A stretch of DNA of 46,891 nt from Vulcanimicrobiota bacterium (lineage in GTDB: Bacteria; Vulcanimicrobiota; JAJTBE01), in the NCBI GenBank assembly GCA_021107945.1, contig JAIORV010000111.1, positions 1 to 46,891 of the forward strand. The letters run 5' to 3'. Positions within the stretch are counted from its first letter, which is position 1; each line of letters begins with the position of its first letter. Made by a program: the position numbers and the translations under genes. The notes beneath the pieces are model-generated. The model was not told where the DNA came from, ran no database searches, and worked only from the letters and a program-made list of their open reading frames with translations. Of this stretch, positions 7,970 to 16,806 are shown piece by piece.

Positions 7970-9052
7970 ATGAGCAATACTGCCTTCGAGAGAATTATAA
8001 CAATGACAATCACCGGTCCGGCGGCTGAAGGCGGGCATATTCCGCTGTCAATTCTTGGAGAGAAGATAAGTGCCTTGCAGGAATCACTCTACGGTGCCGC
8101 CAACGCCCTGGAAGGAAGTAAGGGATCTCCCGTGGGAAAATGGAACAAGTCGATATTATCTTCTTGCACGCTGACATTGAAAGAGTTTGAAATCGGAAGC
8201 TTGAAGGTAAAATCTGAAATCCCGACGCCACAGCAGATGGATTTATCCCCGGAATTAGATCTGGGACTGCAGGCACTTGATGGATTCAGGCAGGCAAGTA
8301 AAGCGGTGGAAAAAGGAGATGCCTTGGCAATCCAGCAATTAATGCCATATCCGGCGACCCGTGGAAGATTCTTAAAAAAAATTAAAAGCCTTTGCCCTGA
8401 AGAAGGGGAACAATATAATATCGCTCTTGGGAATGGAAAAGGTGAAATGCATTCCATTTTAAAAGTCAGGTCAAGAGAGTTTATAAAAAATTCCGTTTTT
8501 ACTGATTCTCCGGTAAAAACTCCCCGGAAAGTAAAAATCAGAGGGGAACTTATAGAAATAAGGATTAAAGACGAAAGAAGACATATTGCTCTGGAAACTT
8601 CACGGGGGGAAATAGCCTGCAATTATTTACCCGATATGGAAGCATACATATCTTCAATACCGACAGGATCACTTATTGAAGTGGAATGTATGGCGGTAAT
8701 TGATGAGAAAGGCGATGTAAATCGAGCGGAAAATATACTTGATGTTGATATTATAAACATTCCTCCTCTATTTCTAAAGAAATTCGTTTTTGAAAACAAA
8801 CGTTATCTTCTTAAAGAAGAAGTTGTCGGTAGTATCGAAAATGAAAGTGGGTTATGGGTTTATAAAATTCCCCGCTATAACCTGCATTCTTATTCAAGGG
8901 ACAGAAAAGAAGCTTTCTTGCAGCTAAATGAAGAGTTTGCCTTTCAATATGATGATTTGTATAATGAAATCGACGAAAATTTGACATTAGATGCCATTGA
9001 ATTAAGAGAACGTATGAAAAGGGATATAGAAAAAGTCGAGGAGATAAATTGA
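7970..9052 (+). CDS. Uncharacterised 360-residue protein paired with a HicA-like gene
   Basis: I do not recognise a named family. The N-terminal part (about 10-140) starts with TITGPAAEGGHIPLSILGEK; a middle beta-rich part (about 185-265) contains KVKIRGELIEIRIKDERRHI. The C-terminal part (about 276-330) reads KRYLLKEEVVGSIEN, then GLWVYKIPRYNLHSYS, then DRKEAFLQLNEEF, a pattern reminiscent of HicB-type antitoxins (strand, Gly-x-x-Val/Tyr-x-x-Pro, then an Ala-containing helix). There is no signal peptide or membrane segment. AAGAAGG sits nine bases before the ATG. The stop shares a base with the next gene's ATG (TGATG), so the two are coupled. A large antitoxin or target-sensing partner is an inference; the HicB resemblance is weak. 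Confidence 0.7.
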   Translation: MSNTAFERIITMTITGPAAEGGHIPLSILGEKISALQESLYGAANALEGSKGSPVGKWNKSILSSCTLTLKEFEIGSLKVKSEIPTPQQMDLSPELDLGLQALDGFRQASKAVEKGDALAIQQLMPYPATRGRFLKKIKSLCPEEGEQYNIALGNGKGEMHSILKVRSREFIKNSVFTDSPVKTPRKVKIRGELIEIRIKDERRHIALETSRGEIACNYLPDMEAYISSIPTGSLIEVECMAVIDEKGDVNRAENILDVDIINIPPLFLKKFVFENKRYLLKEEVVGSIENESGLWVYKIPRYNLHSYSRDRKEAFLQLNEEFAFQYDDLYNEIDENLTLDAIELRERMKRDIEKVEEIN

Positions 9053-9348
9053 TGGCAACATATAAAACCGTTGACTTCGAAAAAGCTCTGAAAAAGAAAG
9101 GCTTCAAAGAAAACAGAAAAACACGGCATATAAAATTCAGGTTCTATTATAAGGGCAAGAAGACATCAGTAATAACCTGTACAAGTCATGGTGAGAAAGA
9201 ATTTGGAGAGAATATCTTCAAGGAAAGAAGAGAACAAATGAAACTTCAAATAAAGAAACAGCTTATTGATTTTATCAAGTGCAATCTGGAAAAAAGTGAT
9301 TATACCAAAATACTCATAAAGACGGGTGTTATCAAATTAAGAAAATAA
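9052..9348 (+). CDS. HicA-like small basic protein
   Basis: A 98-residue basic protein resembling the HicA mRNA-interferase/dsRBD-like fold: FEKALKKKGFKENRKTRHIKF with His26 at the position of the HicA catalytic histidine, then a basic hairpin YYKGKKTSVITCTSHGEKEFG with the Ser-His-Gly turn typical of relatives. It is longer than classical HicA (about 60-80 residues), with a helical C-terminal extension (about 55-98). ATG at 9052 is preferred over TTG at 9049 because GAGGAG lies eight bases upstream. It is coupled to the larger upstream gene, whose C-terminus looks faintly HicB-like. A toxin role is inference. Confidence 0.72.
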   Translation: MATYKTVDFEKALKKKGFKENRKTRHIKFRFYYKGKKTSVITCTSHGEKEFGENIFKERREQMKLQIKKQLIDFIKCNLEKSDYTKILIKTGVIKLRK

Positions 9349-9466
9349 TGAATCTAATCTCCCGGCCTTCAAAATAATCTATCCAGGGATAATATTCCAT
9401 GTAAAGGGAGATTGTGTCGTAAAGATCAAGGTTATCAGGAGGAAATAAATTTTTTGATAATTCATC

Positions 9467-10210
9467 CTATTCTTCCTCGAGCTCAAATTGGTCTTTTGTC
9501 GCTCCACACACGGGACATACCCAGTCATCAGGAATATCCTCAAACGGCGTTCCCGGTTCAATGCCGCCGTCAGGATCCCCCTTCGCAGGATCATATATAT
9601 AACCGCATACAGAACAAACATATTTTTTCATCTTTCCATAGCCACTTTCTCCGGTTATCTTGCTTTTTTTCTCAATCCTGCCCTTATAGGTTGGCGCAGT
9701 TTTTGGCGACCAGCCTTTCTTGACCCGTTGATAATAAGCGTAGGTCAGGGGCTTGCCTTCCTTCAATATCCTGCTATTGACAATTTCACCGATGAATACG
9801 GTATATTCATCACCCACATCAACCTCATCAATAACTTTGGCTTCCATCACAGATAAGGCATATTCATTAACAACGAGGGGGGAATCAGTTACTCCGTTTT
9901 CATAATGAACATCGGCGAATTTATTTATATCTCTGCCTGATTTGAATCCGAAAAGCTTTATTAAATCCATCGGTGTTTCTTCATCCAGTACCGATACCGA
10001 GAAAACCTTACTTGCAGAAATATACTTGTGAGTAAGGTTTTTCTTGTTAATACTGACAGCAATGGACATGGGGTTCAAAGCAATCTGAAAAACAGTGTTT
10101 GCCATTTGACCGTTTAACTTGTCACCCAGGTGGGAAGCAACCACATAGAGCCCATAACTTATTTTCCAAAGTGCCTTTCTATCGATCCTGGATTCAGGTC
10201 TATCATCCAT
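9467..10210 (-). CDS. hrb: High-molecular-weight rubredoxin: flavin reductase-like domain fused to rubredoxin
   Basis: Residues 1-165 are a flavin reductase-like FMN-binding domain ([16 protein letters not shown] and the [10 protein letters not shown] segment), and the C-terminal 55 residues are a rubredoxin with two CxxC pairs ([11 protein letters not shown] and [14 protein letters not shown]). This matches the NADH-linked high-molecular-weight rubredoxin of anaerobes such as Moorella, which passes electrons to flavodiiron proteins or rubrerythrin to remove oxygen or peroxide. It lies about 100 bases downstream of rubrerythrin on the same strand, its likely electron acceptor. The separate gap suggests either a short polycistron or two units. 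No flavodiiron gene is in the window. Confidence 0.88.
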   Translation of the reverse strand: MDDRPESRIDRKALWKISYGLYVVASHLGDKLNGQMANTVFQIALNPMSIAVSINKKNLTHKYISASKVFSVSVLDEETPMDLIKLFGFKSGRDINKFADVHYENGVTDSPLVVNEYALSVMEAKVIDEVDVGDEYTVFIGEIVNSRILKEGKPLTYAYYQRVKKGWSPKTAPTYKGRIEKKSKITGESGYGKMKKYVCSVCGYIYDPAKGDPDGGIEPGTPFEDIPDDWVCPVCGATKDQFELEEE

Positions 10211-10314
10211 ATTTTTTCCTATTTACATAAAGATAAACTGCCTATTATCATTCATCCTTTTTCAATTTATGTTCAAAAGAGGTTATATGATTCATAATGC
10301 CTTGAAACCTTCAC

Positions 10315-10893
10315 CTACCAGTTCTCTCCAAGAAGTTCAAAGAATGCCTGTGGATGAGCGCATGCAGGACAAACTGTTGTTGGAGCTTCTTCACCCTCGT
10401 GCAGGTATCCGCAGTTGCGGCATCGCCACACAACAGGTTTTTCTCTCTTGAAGACCTTGTCATTATCGACATTGAATTTGAGATCATTATACCTTTTTTC
10501 ATGCTGTCTTTCTGCCACGGAAACTGCTTCAAAGACTTTTGCGATTGCCTCAAATCCTTCTTCCCTTGCAATTCTTGCGAATTCAGGATACATTGTTGTC
10601 CATTCGAAATTTTCTCCAGCGGCAGATGAGGCAAGGTTTTCCGATGTTGTTCCAATTTTCCCCGCAGGAAATGAAGCCTGGATCTCAACTTCGCCTCCCT
10701 CCAGAAATTTGAAGAATCGCTTGGCGTGTTCCTTTTCCTGGTCGGCCGTTTCAATGAAAATGGCAGATATTTGAATAAAACCTTCCTTGCGAGCCTTGCC
10801 GGCAAAATAAGTGTAGCGGTTTCTTGCCTGTGATTCGCCCGCAAAAGCTGTTAATAGATTTTTCTCGGTCATGGTTCCCTTTAATTTCTTCAT
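10315..10893 (-). CDS. rbr: Rubrerythrin
   Basis: Cytoplasmic non-heme diiron peroxidase that reduces hydrogen peroxide. The four-helix domain shows the paired carboxylate ligands (FAGESQARNRY, ETADQEKEHAKRF, EEGFEAIAKVF and VAERQHEKRY), and the C-terminus is a rubredoxin-like domain (WRCRNCGYLHEG and VCPACAHPQAFFE). The 192-residue length is typical. The ATG at 10893 is chosen over one at 10938 because GGGAG sits just upstream of it. Together with the neighbouring Hrb-type protein it forms an anaerobe-style oxidative stress module. Confidence 0.95.
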   Translation of the reverse strand: MKKLKGTMTEKNLLTAFAGESQARNRYTYFAGKARKEGFIQISAIFIETADQEKEHAKRFFKFLEGGEVEIQASFPAGKIGTTSENLASSAAGENFEWTTMYPEFARIAREEGFEAIAKVFEAVSVAERQHEKRYNDLKFNVDNDKVFKREKPVVWRCRNCGYLHEGEEAPTTVCPACAHPQAFFELLGENW

Positions 10894-11025
10894 TATGACA
10901 TCTCCCTTCCAAAACTCTTGCTTCTTTTCCAGACCCATGATTCCTCCGTGAAATTATCACTTGACTGTCTCCCTATCCCGGATTCCTTATGTGAAAAGCG
11001 GGAAACCAATATATTATATTCAACC

Positions 11026-12873
11026 CTAAGCTTCCATATCCTTACTCGCCACACTAACAACCATCGCCACCGCCAGCGCCAGGAAGAATGCCGGGACGAG
11101 TTCATAGAGTTCGATACCTGTCAGACCCGCTAGCCAGGCTTTTAATTTCAGCTTCCATATCAGGGTCATTGCGAAGCCTGTTACCATGCCGGAGAACATT
11201 CCCCATTTGTTGAGTTTATCCCAGAAGACGGACAGAATCAGAACCGGACCGAATGACGCGCCCAATCCCGCCCATGAAAACAGAACGAACCAGAATACTA
11301 TTCTCGTTTCCGTCAATGCAAGGAGAACCGCCAATATCCCCATTATCATGACGGTAATCCTGGAAATCTTCACCATTTTCTCTTCCGGCACTCTTTTTTT
11401 CGAGATGACTTTCTCGTAAATATCCCTTGTTACTGCCGAGGCGGCAACCAGAAGCTGAGAGTCTGCGGTTGACAGTATCGCCGATATAACCGCCGCAAGG
11501 ACAATTCCGGCAAATATGGGGTGAAGGAGGGTTTTTCCGGCAATGAGGATCGAGTATTCGGGGTCGATAATCATGGGCAGAAGCACTCTTGCGGCCATTC
11601 CAAGGAAGATCGCCCCGTACATAGCGAGGACTCCCCAGGTCATGGCGATGAGCCGACCCTGCCGGATCTCTTTTTCACTTTTTGCCGACATATATCTTGT
11701 GATCACATGGGGCGAGCCGGGGTATCCCAGACCTATACCCAGCATACCCAGGACAAATCCCAGCATTCCCAGTCCTGTTCTCCCTCCGAATGCGGACAGG
11801 AGATCCTTCCCACCTTTGAGATCAAAAGTATTTTCGAATGTTATTCCTATATTTTGAGCGGGAAGAATAATTTTGTCTCCCTTTTCTATCAGGTGCGTTC
11901 CCCGGGTTAATTTCTTGCCGTTTAAATATACATTTGTGAAACCCTTGTGAAGCCTGAGGTAGAAGACGCTCTTATCTTTGCCTGCCACATTCTCCCTTGA
12001 TATCTCCGTCAGCCAGTAGCGATCCTCCAGGGTGTTTTGATACCTGAAATTTTCCTCTTCACGGCAAAGATAAACCCTCGCCCATTCCACGCGAAAATCC
12101 CTCTCGGTCTTCCCCTGTATTCTGAAGATCCCGGCCTTTCCGGCAGGAGTTTGCAGGAGCTTATGCATGGTTTTTGCGGGACCGCCAAGGTAGAATATCG
12201 TGATAATGGGCATTGCCACAAGCGCAACAACCATGAGAAGCCCCTGTATGAGATCCGTCCATGTAACCGCCCTATATCCTCCCATCATGGTATATAGGAT
12301 TGTAACAAGCCCGCTTATTATAACGCCCCAGGTGTAATCAAGTCCGAATATGGCGTTCAGGGATTTTCCGGCGGCGGTCATCTGAGCCGCTACATAAGTG
12401 AACATGAGGAGGATAATTATAAGAACCCCGGTTATCCTTATGATGTGCGATTTGTCTTTCACATAATCTTCCAGATAATCAGGGATGGTTATGGAGTCAA
12501 GCCTTTTCGTGCCTTTCCTGAACTTCTCCGCAAACAGGAACCAGTTGAACGCATATCCGCAAAGGCAGCCGACGGCAATCCAGACGGCGGATGCGCCCAT
12601 CATGTAAGCCATCCCCACCGCTCCCAACAGGAGCCATCCCGATTCGGAAGATGCCGTGGAGGAAATGGCGGTAACCCATGCTCCCATCTTCCTGTCACCA
12701 AGGAAAAAACCGGCAGTGGATTTTGCGAATCGCGAGGTATATAGGCCGATTCCAAGGACAAGCAACATCCAGAGCGAGAAGACAATAAGCAGGACTCTCT
12801 CGTCGGCAGTCAGGGATCCCAGGAACCCCTTGCCCGCGGCGGCGATGAAAAAGGATGATTGATAAAGTATCAA
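11026..12873 (-). CDS. Sodium:solute symporter (PutP-like) with an inserted FHA-like domain
   Basis: An SSS-family transporter driving uptake of a small solute (proline, pantothenate or similar; substrate not deducible) with Na+. The N-terminal core (ISSTASSESGWLLLGAVG, DSITIPDYLEDYV) and the segment GIGLGYPGSPHVITRYMSAKS match PutP. At 615 residues it is about 110 longer than usual. The excess is residues about 247-350 (encoded by 11824-12135), between transmembrane helices six and seven. It contains YLRLHKGFTNVYLNGKKL then LIEKGDKIILPAQNIGITFE, the pattern of the C-terminal half of an FHA domain. Start is TTG with AGGAGG about six bases before it, overlapping the stop of the small upstream gene (TTGA), which indicates coupling. 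Confidence 0.88.
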   Translation of the reverse strand: MILYQSSFFIAAAGKGFLGSLTADERVLLIVFSLWMLLVLGIGLYTSRFAKSTAGFFLGDRKMGAWVTAISSTASSESGWLLLGAVGMAYMMGASAVWIAVGCLCGYAFNWFLFAEKFRKGTKRLDSITIPDYLEDYVKDKSHIIRITGVLIIILLMFTYVAAQMTAAGKSLNAIFGLDYTWGVIISGLVTILYTMMGGYRAVTWTDLIQGLLMVVALVAMPIITIFYLGGPAKTMHKLLQTPAGKAGIFRIQGKTERDFRVEWARVYLCREEENFRYQNTLEDRYWLTEISRENVAGKDKSVFYLRLHKGFTNVYLNGKKLTRGTHLIEKGDKIILPAQNIGITFENTFDLKGGKDLLSAFGGRTGLGMLGFVLGMLGIGLGYPGSPHVITRYMSAKSEKEIRQGRLIAMTWGVLAMYGAIFLGMAARVLLPMIIDPEYSILIAGKTLLHPIFAGIVLAAVISAILSTADSQLLVAASAVTRDIYEKVISKKRVPEEKMVKISRITVMIMGILAVLLALTETRIVFWFVLFSWAGLGASFGPVLILSVFWDKLNKWGMFSGMVTGFAMTLIWKLKLKAWLAGLTGIELYELVPAFFLALAVAMVVSVASKDMEA

Positions 12874-13091
12874 CTCTCTCCTCCTTCATCCACTTTCCCG
12901 CTTCCCTCTTCCCTCTTCCTATTTCCTTTTTCCCCTTTCCCTTTTCCCATTTCCAGGTCAGGGAGGAGGTTCAACTCATCGGTGTCTCCGGGTTTGCTGA
13001 TGAAATATTCAATATATGTAAAAGCTAACAGACCAATGGGGAATATCAGGAAGACAAAATACATCCAAAACGAAAATCTGAATCCTTCCAT
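12870..13091 (-). CDS. Small single-pass membrane protein, likely symporter accessory
   Basis: A 73-residue protein with one hydrophobic helix (about 7-30, SFWMYFVFLIFPIGLLAFTYIEYF) and a highly charged Gly/Lys/Glu-rich tail that looks repeat-derived (KGKGEKGNRKREEG; the DNA is a CCCTTTTCCC-like run). It starts one base after the clpB stop and its stop overlaps the symporter TTG. Small membrane proteins encoded directly before SSS symporters are known as accessory subunits, so that role is likely by position. The poor complexity of the C-terminus means only the first 45 residues may matter. Confidence 0.68.
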   Translation of the reverse strand: MEGFRFSFWMYFVFLIFPIGLLAFTYIEYFISKPGDTDELNLLPDLEMGKGKGEKGNRKREEGSGKVDEGGES

Positions 13092-13092
13092 A

Positions 13093-15723
13093 TTATTTCA
13101 TCTCCCCGGACATCACCGCAGGTTTTTTTGACTCTGATAAAACAAGCCCTGATCCGTCCGGTGACCTGTCAACAACAATGGTGTCGTCCTCTTTTACCTC
13201 GCCTGACAAAACTTTCATCGCCAGGGGGTCCTGGACATATTTCTGGATTGCCCGTTTCAGCGGTCTTGCTCCGTAGGTGGGATCGAAGCCTATGTTTGAA
13301 AGCCATTCTCTTGCAGAGTCGGTTATTTCGATCTTCAGCTTCCTCTTCTCGAGTCTCTTTTTCAGATACCCAATCTGGATATCAACAATCAGCTTGATGA
13401 CTTCCTTACTCAGGCTGTTGAAAATTATTATTTCATCAATGCGGTTGAGAAATTCCGGTCTGAATTGCCTCTTCATCGCCTCCATAACACGCCTTCGCAT
13501 TTCCTTGTCATCACTGCCTGCAAGTTCCTGTATCCATTGACTTCCGACATTCGAGGTCATCACAATTATGGTGTTCCTGAAATCCACCACTCTTCCATGT
13601 CCGTCGGTAAGCCTGCCGTCGTCGAGAATCTGGAGAAGGATATTGAATACGTCATTGTGTGCCTTTTCAATCTCGTCGAACAGAATAACGGAATAGGGCC
13701 TTCTCCTGACAGCTTCCGTCAGTTGTCCGCCCTCATCATATCCCACGTATCCCGGCGGCGCTCCGATGAGCCTTGCTACGGAGTGGCGCTCCATGTATTC
13801 GCTCATGTCGATTCTCTTCATCGCCTTCTCGTTGTCGAAGAGGAACTCAGCAAGCGCCCTTGCAAGCTCGGTTTTTCCCACGCCGGTGGGTCCGAGGAAA
13901 ATGAATGATCCAAGGGGGCGGTTGGGGTCGGAAATTCCGGCTCTTGCCCGTCTGACCGCGTTTGCCACGGAGGATATGGCGTGATCCTGTCCCACCACTC
14001 GCAATTTCAATCTTTCTTCCATGTGCATGAGCTTCTGAATTTCGCCTTCCAGCATACGGGACACGGGGATTCCCGTCCAGCTTGAGACGATTTCTGCGAT
14101 ATCTTCCTCTTCCACTTCTTCCTTGAGGAATTTGTGATTTTTCTGGATCTCGGCAAGATGCTTGCTCTCCTCCTGAACCTGTCTCTTTAAGTCCGGTATG
14201 GTTCCATATCTTATCTCGCCTACCTTGTTAAGCTCGCCCACTCTCTCAAGTCTTTCCTCTTCCTGTTTCGCCTGCTCGATTGCCTGGCTAAGCTTGCTTA
14301 TCTTCTCGATGGAATCTTTCTCCAACTGCCATTGTGCCTTCATCTTGTGAATGTTTTCCTTTAAATCGGCAAGCTCCTCGTCGAGTTTTGAGAGCCTTTC
14401 CCTTGAAGCTTTATCCTTTTCTTTTGCCAGCACCTGCCTTTCCACTTCCAACTGCCTGATTCGCCTCTCCACCTCGTCAATCTCCTGTGGCATACTGTCA
14501 ATCTCTATACGAAGTCTGGATGCGGCCTCGTCAATGAGATCAACGGCTTTGTCGGGTAGGAAGCGATCCGTGATATACCTGTCGGAGAGGTATGCGGCGG
14601 CAACCAGAGCGGAGTCAAGAATCTTGACGCCGTGGTGAACTTCGTATCTCTCCTTGAGTCCCCTGAGTATCGCTACGGTTTCTTCCACTGTGGGTTCGCT
14701 GACAAATATAGGCTGGAATCGCCTCTCCAGGGCGGCGTCCTTTTCAATGTGTTTGCGGTATTCGTCGAGTGTTGTTGCGCCCACACAGCGCAATTCTCCC
14801 CTTGCAAGAGCGGGCTTCAGCATGTTTGCGGCATCGACCGCTCCCTGCGCCGCGCCTGCGCCCACGAGGGTATGAAGCTCGTCGATAAAGATTATTATCC
14901 TGCCCTCGGCACTCTCAATTTCCTTGATAACGGCCTTGAGTCTGTCCTCGAACTCGCCTCGAAATTTGGACCCGGCGATGAGCGCGCCCAGGTCAAGGGC
15001 GACTATCCGCTTGTCCTTCAACCTCTCCGGTACATCACCGGCAACGATCCTCCTGGCAAGACCCTCGGCTATCGCAGTTTTGCCGACGCCGGGCTCTCCA
15101 ATGAGGACGGGGTTGTTCTTGGTTCTCCTGGACAGAACCTGTATGACTCTGCGGATCTCGTTGTCCCTGCCGATTACCGGGTCAAGTTTCCCCTTGCGTG
15201 CAAGATCGGTGAGATCTCTTGTATATCGCTTCAACGCCTGGTATTTGTCCTCGGGGTTCTGGTCAACGATTCGCTGGCTTCCTCTGATTTCCGTAAGTAC
15301 TTTCAATATGGCGTCCGTCGTTATGCCGTATCGCTTGAATATGTCATAAGCTGGAGTACCTTTTACCTTCGAGAGGGCAATGAGGATATGCTCCGTGGAA
15401 AGGTACTCGTCCTTCATCCTCTGCGCTTCTTTCCAGGCGGCTTCAAGAACTTCCTTAGTCTTTGGAGAGATATAAACTCCACCTGCGGATTCTCCGCCAT
15501 AGACCTTGCTCTTCTTCTCCAATTCGCCCTTAATCATCGTCTTGATCATATCGGGATTGACACCGATTTTTTGCAGGATAGGGTTGACAATTCCGCCTTC
15601 CTGGTCAAGCAATGCAAGCAGAAGATGCTCAGGTTCCACTTGTTGATGATTATATTGTGATGCAATGTTATTAGCTTCAAAAAGTGCTTCCTGCGCTTTC
15701 GCAGTTAACTTGTCCATTCTCAT
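13093..15723 (-). CDS. clpB: ATP-dependent chaperone ClpB
   Basis: Cytosolic AAA+ disaggregase that, with DnaK, rescues aggregated proteins. Domains in order: paired Clp-N repeats (about 4-150), first AAA+ domain with Walker [10 protein letters not shown] (209-217) and Walker B IIIFIDE ending at Asp281-Glu282, the ClpB-specific coiled-coil middle domain (about 405-530, many Lys/Glu), and second AAA+ domain with GPTGVGKTE (about 610) and [11 protein letters not shown]. The length of 876 residues is that of ClpB and the long middle domain separates it from ClpA/ClpC. AGGAGG lies ten bases before the ATG. It heads a tight minus-strand cluster with a small membrane protein and a symporter, an unusual neighbourhood for clpB. 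Confidence 0.97.
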   Translation of the reverse strand: MRMDKLTAKAQEALFEANNIASQYNHQQVEPEHLLLALLDQEGGIVNPILQKIGVNPDMIKTMIKGELEKKSKVYGGESAGGVYISPKTKEVLEAAWKEAQRMKDEYLSTEHILIALSKVKGTPAYDIFKRYGITTDAILKVLTEIRGSQRIVDQNPEDKYQALKRYTRDLTDLARKGKLDPVIGRDNEIRRVIQVLSRRTKNNPVLIGEPGVGKTAIAEGLARRIVAGDVPERLKDKRIVALDLGALIAGSKFRGEFEDRLKAVIKEIESAEGRIIIFIDELHTLVGAGAAQGAVDAANMLKPALARGELRCVGATTLDEYRKHIEKDAALERRFQPIFVSEPTVEETVAILRGLKERYEVHHGVKILDSALVAAAYLSDRYITDRFLPDKAVDLIDEAASRLRIEIDSMPQEIDEVERRIRQLEVERQVLAKEKDKASRERLSKLDEELADLKENIHKMKAQWQLEKDSIEKISKLSQAIEQAKQEEERLERVGELNKVGEIRYGTIPDLKRQVQEESKHLAEIQKNHKFLKEEVEEEDIAEIVSSWTGIPVSRMLEGEIQKLMHMEERLKLRVVGQDHAISSVANAVRRARAGISDPNRPLGSFIFLGPTGVGKTELARALAEFLFDNEKAMKRIDMSEYMERHSVARLIGAPPGYVGYDEGGQLTEAVRRRPYSVILFDEIEKAHNDVFNILLQILDDGRLTDGHGRVVDFRNTIIVMTSNVGSQWIQELAGSDDKEMRRRVMEAMKRQFRPEFLNRIDEIIIFNSLSKEVIKLIVDIQIGYLKKRLEKRKLKIEITDSAREWLSNIGFDPTYGARPLKRAIQKYVQDPLAMKVLSGEVKEDDTIVVDRSPDGSGLVLSESKKPAVMSGEMK

Positions 15724-16026
15724 ATTTCCTGATCCTCCTGAATATATTGTAGCTCAAACCCCGCAGCTCAATCCCCGTAGCTCAATCCCCTCAAACCTCG
15801 TAGCTCAAACCTTTAGGTTTGCCGTATTCATGTTTGCCGTATTAATGTTTGCCAATTTATCCCAATTATTAGCGGGTTTAAAAACCCGTGATACGTTTCT
15901 TCTGCGGGTTTAAAAACCCGCGCTACGTTTTTACCCGGATAAAGGAATCTAAAAATGTATTCTTGAAATTATTGTTTATCTTTTTGGAGAAAAATCCTTG
16001 CATGTATAGCTGGAAGAAGATGTAAT
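15724..16026. repeat. Intergenic hairpin and tandem repeats between clpB and ispF
   Basis: The region between divergent clpB and ispF holds three to four repeats of GTAGCTCAA(T/A)CCCC-like sequence (about 15751-15810), three TTTGCCGTATT/TTTGCCAATTT repeats (about 15818-15860), and palindromes CAAACCTTTAGGTTTG (15806-15821), CGGGTTTAAAAACCCG (15873-15888) and GCGGGTTTAAAAACCCGC (15904-15921). All three palindromes share a TTTA/TAAA centre. The clpB ribosome binding site is at 15734-15739. I see no additional gene. Confidence 0.7.
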
Positions 16027-16515
16027 ATGTCCAATGACAAGAGAAGTATTAGAATCGGCCAGGGATATGATGTCCATAAGCTTGTAAAAGGAAGAAAGCT
16101 TATCCTTGGCGGAGTTGAAATTGAATATGAAAAAGGACTGCTGGGACATTCAGACGCCGATGTCCTGGTTCATTCCATTATGGACGCCATCCTCGGGGCG
16201 GCTGCTATGGGCGATATCGGCCGTCATTTCCCCGACACTGACGAGAGATACAGGGGAATATCAAGCATAAAACTGCTTGAAAAAGTCAACAATTTGATTC
16301 TTGAGAAAGGCTTCACCGTTGTAAATCTTGACGCCACCATAATAGCGCAAAAGCCCAAGCTTGCTCCATATATTGATCAGATGAGGGAAAACATCAGAAA
16401 AACTCTATCCATCGACATTGACCGGGTAAGCATAAAAGCGACAACCACGGAAGGACTGGGGTTTACAGGGAGAGGAGAGGGAATCGCGGTTTTATGCGTC
16501 TGTTTGCTGGGATGA
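16027..16515 (+). CDS. ispF: 2-C-methyl-D-erythritol 2,4-cyclodiphosphate synthase
   Basis: Fifth step of the non-mevalonate (MEP) isoprenoid pathway, forming the cyclic diphosphate with release of CMP. The metal ligands Asp15 and His17 (GQGYDVHKL) and His49 ([12 protein letters not shown]) are present, as are [11 protein letters not shown] and the C-terminal [18 protein letters not shown] signature. The length of 162 residues is normal. It stands alone, without ispD. The ribosome binding site is weak (GGAAGAAG). The functional enzyme is a trimer. Confidence 0.96.
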   Translation: MSNDKRSIRIGQGYDVHKLVKGRKLILGGVEIEYEKGLLGHSDADVLVHSIMDAILGAAAMGDIGRHFPDTDERYRGISSIKLLEKVNNLILEKGFTVVNLDATIIAQKPKLAPYIDQMRENIRKTLSIDIDRVSIKATTTEGLGFTGRGEGIAVLCVCLLG

Positions 16516-16806
16516 TTTTATTATGTCTTTTTCTTCTTTTTGAGTCTATCATTCATTTCATATCCCTCAATTAGCTTTATTCTACCTTTTTTATATATAC
16601 CGGTTTTTTGGGATTCCATTTCCAATTGTAAGTCCTAAAGGAGATTAGGAGAACGGATGCCAGAAGTCTGAAGTGAGTGAGGGTATCGAAAAACCTCAAA
16701 ATTCTGTTTATTGATGGTTGTTATTTTACAACAGATTATCCTCTGCGGACTCCGCGATCTCCGCGTTGAAAAACCCCTTGTCTTTTTCCCCGTCGCACAC
16801 TATAAT
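16516..16806. other. Intergenic region upstream of mtaB
   Basis: No gene is seen. It contains T-rich DNA just after ispF and a member of the CTCTGCGG/CTCCGCG dispersed motif (16739-16775). The motif is partly open in the mtaB frame, so the far-upstream ATG at 16711 is probably not the real start. Confidence 0.5.

Noticed and set aside
14632-15660. Long plus-strand open frame (342 codons) opposite clpB
   Set aside because: It is fully contained in the clpB coding strand, whose protein has all ClpB motifs; the complementary frame is a codon-bias shadow without any recognisable motif or ribosome site.
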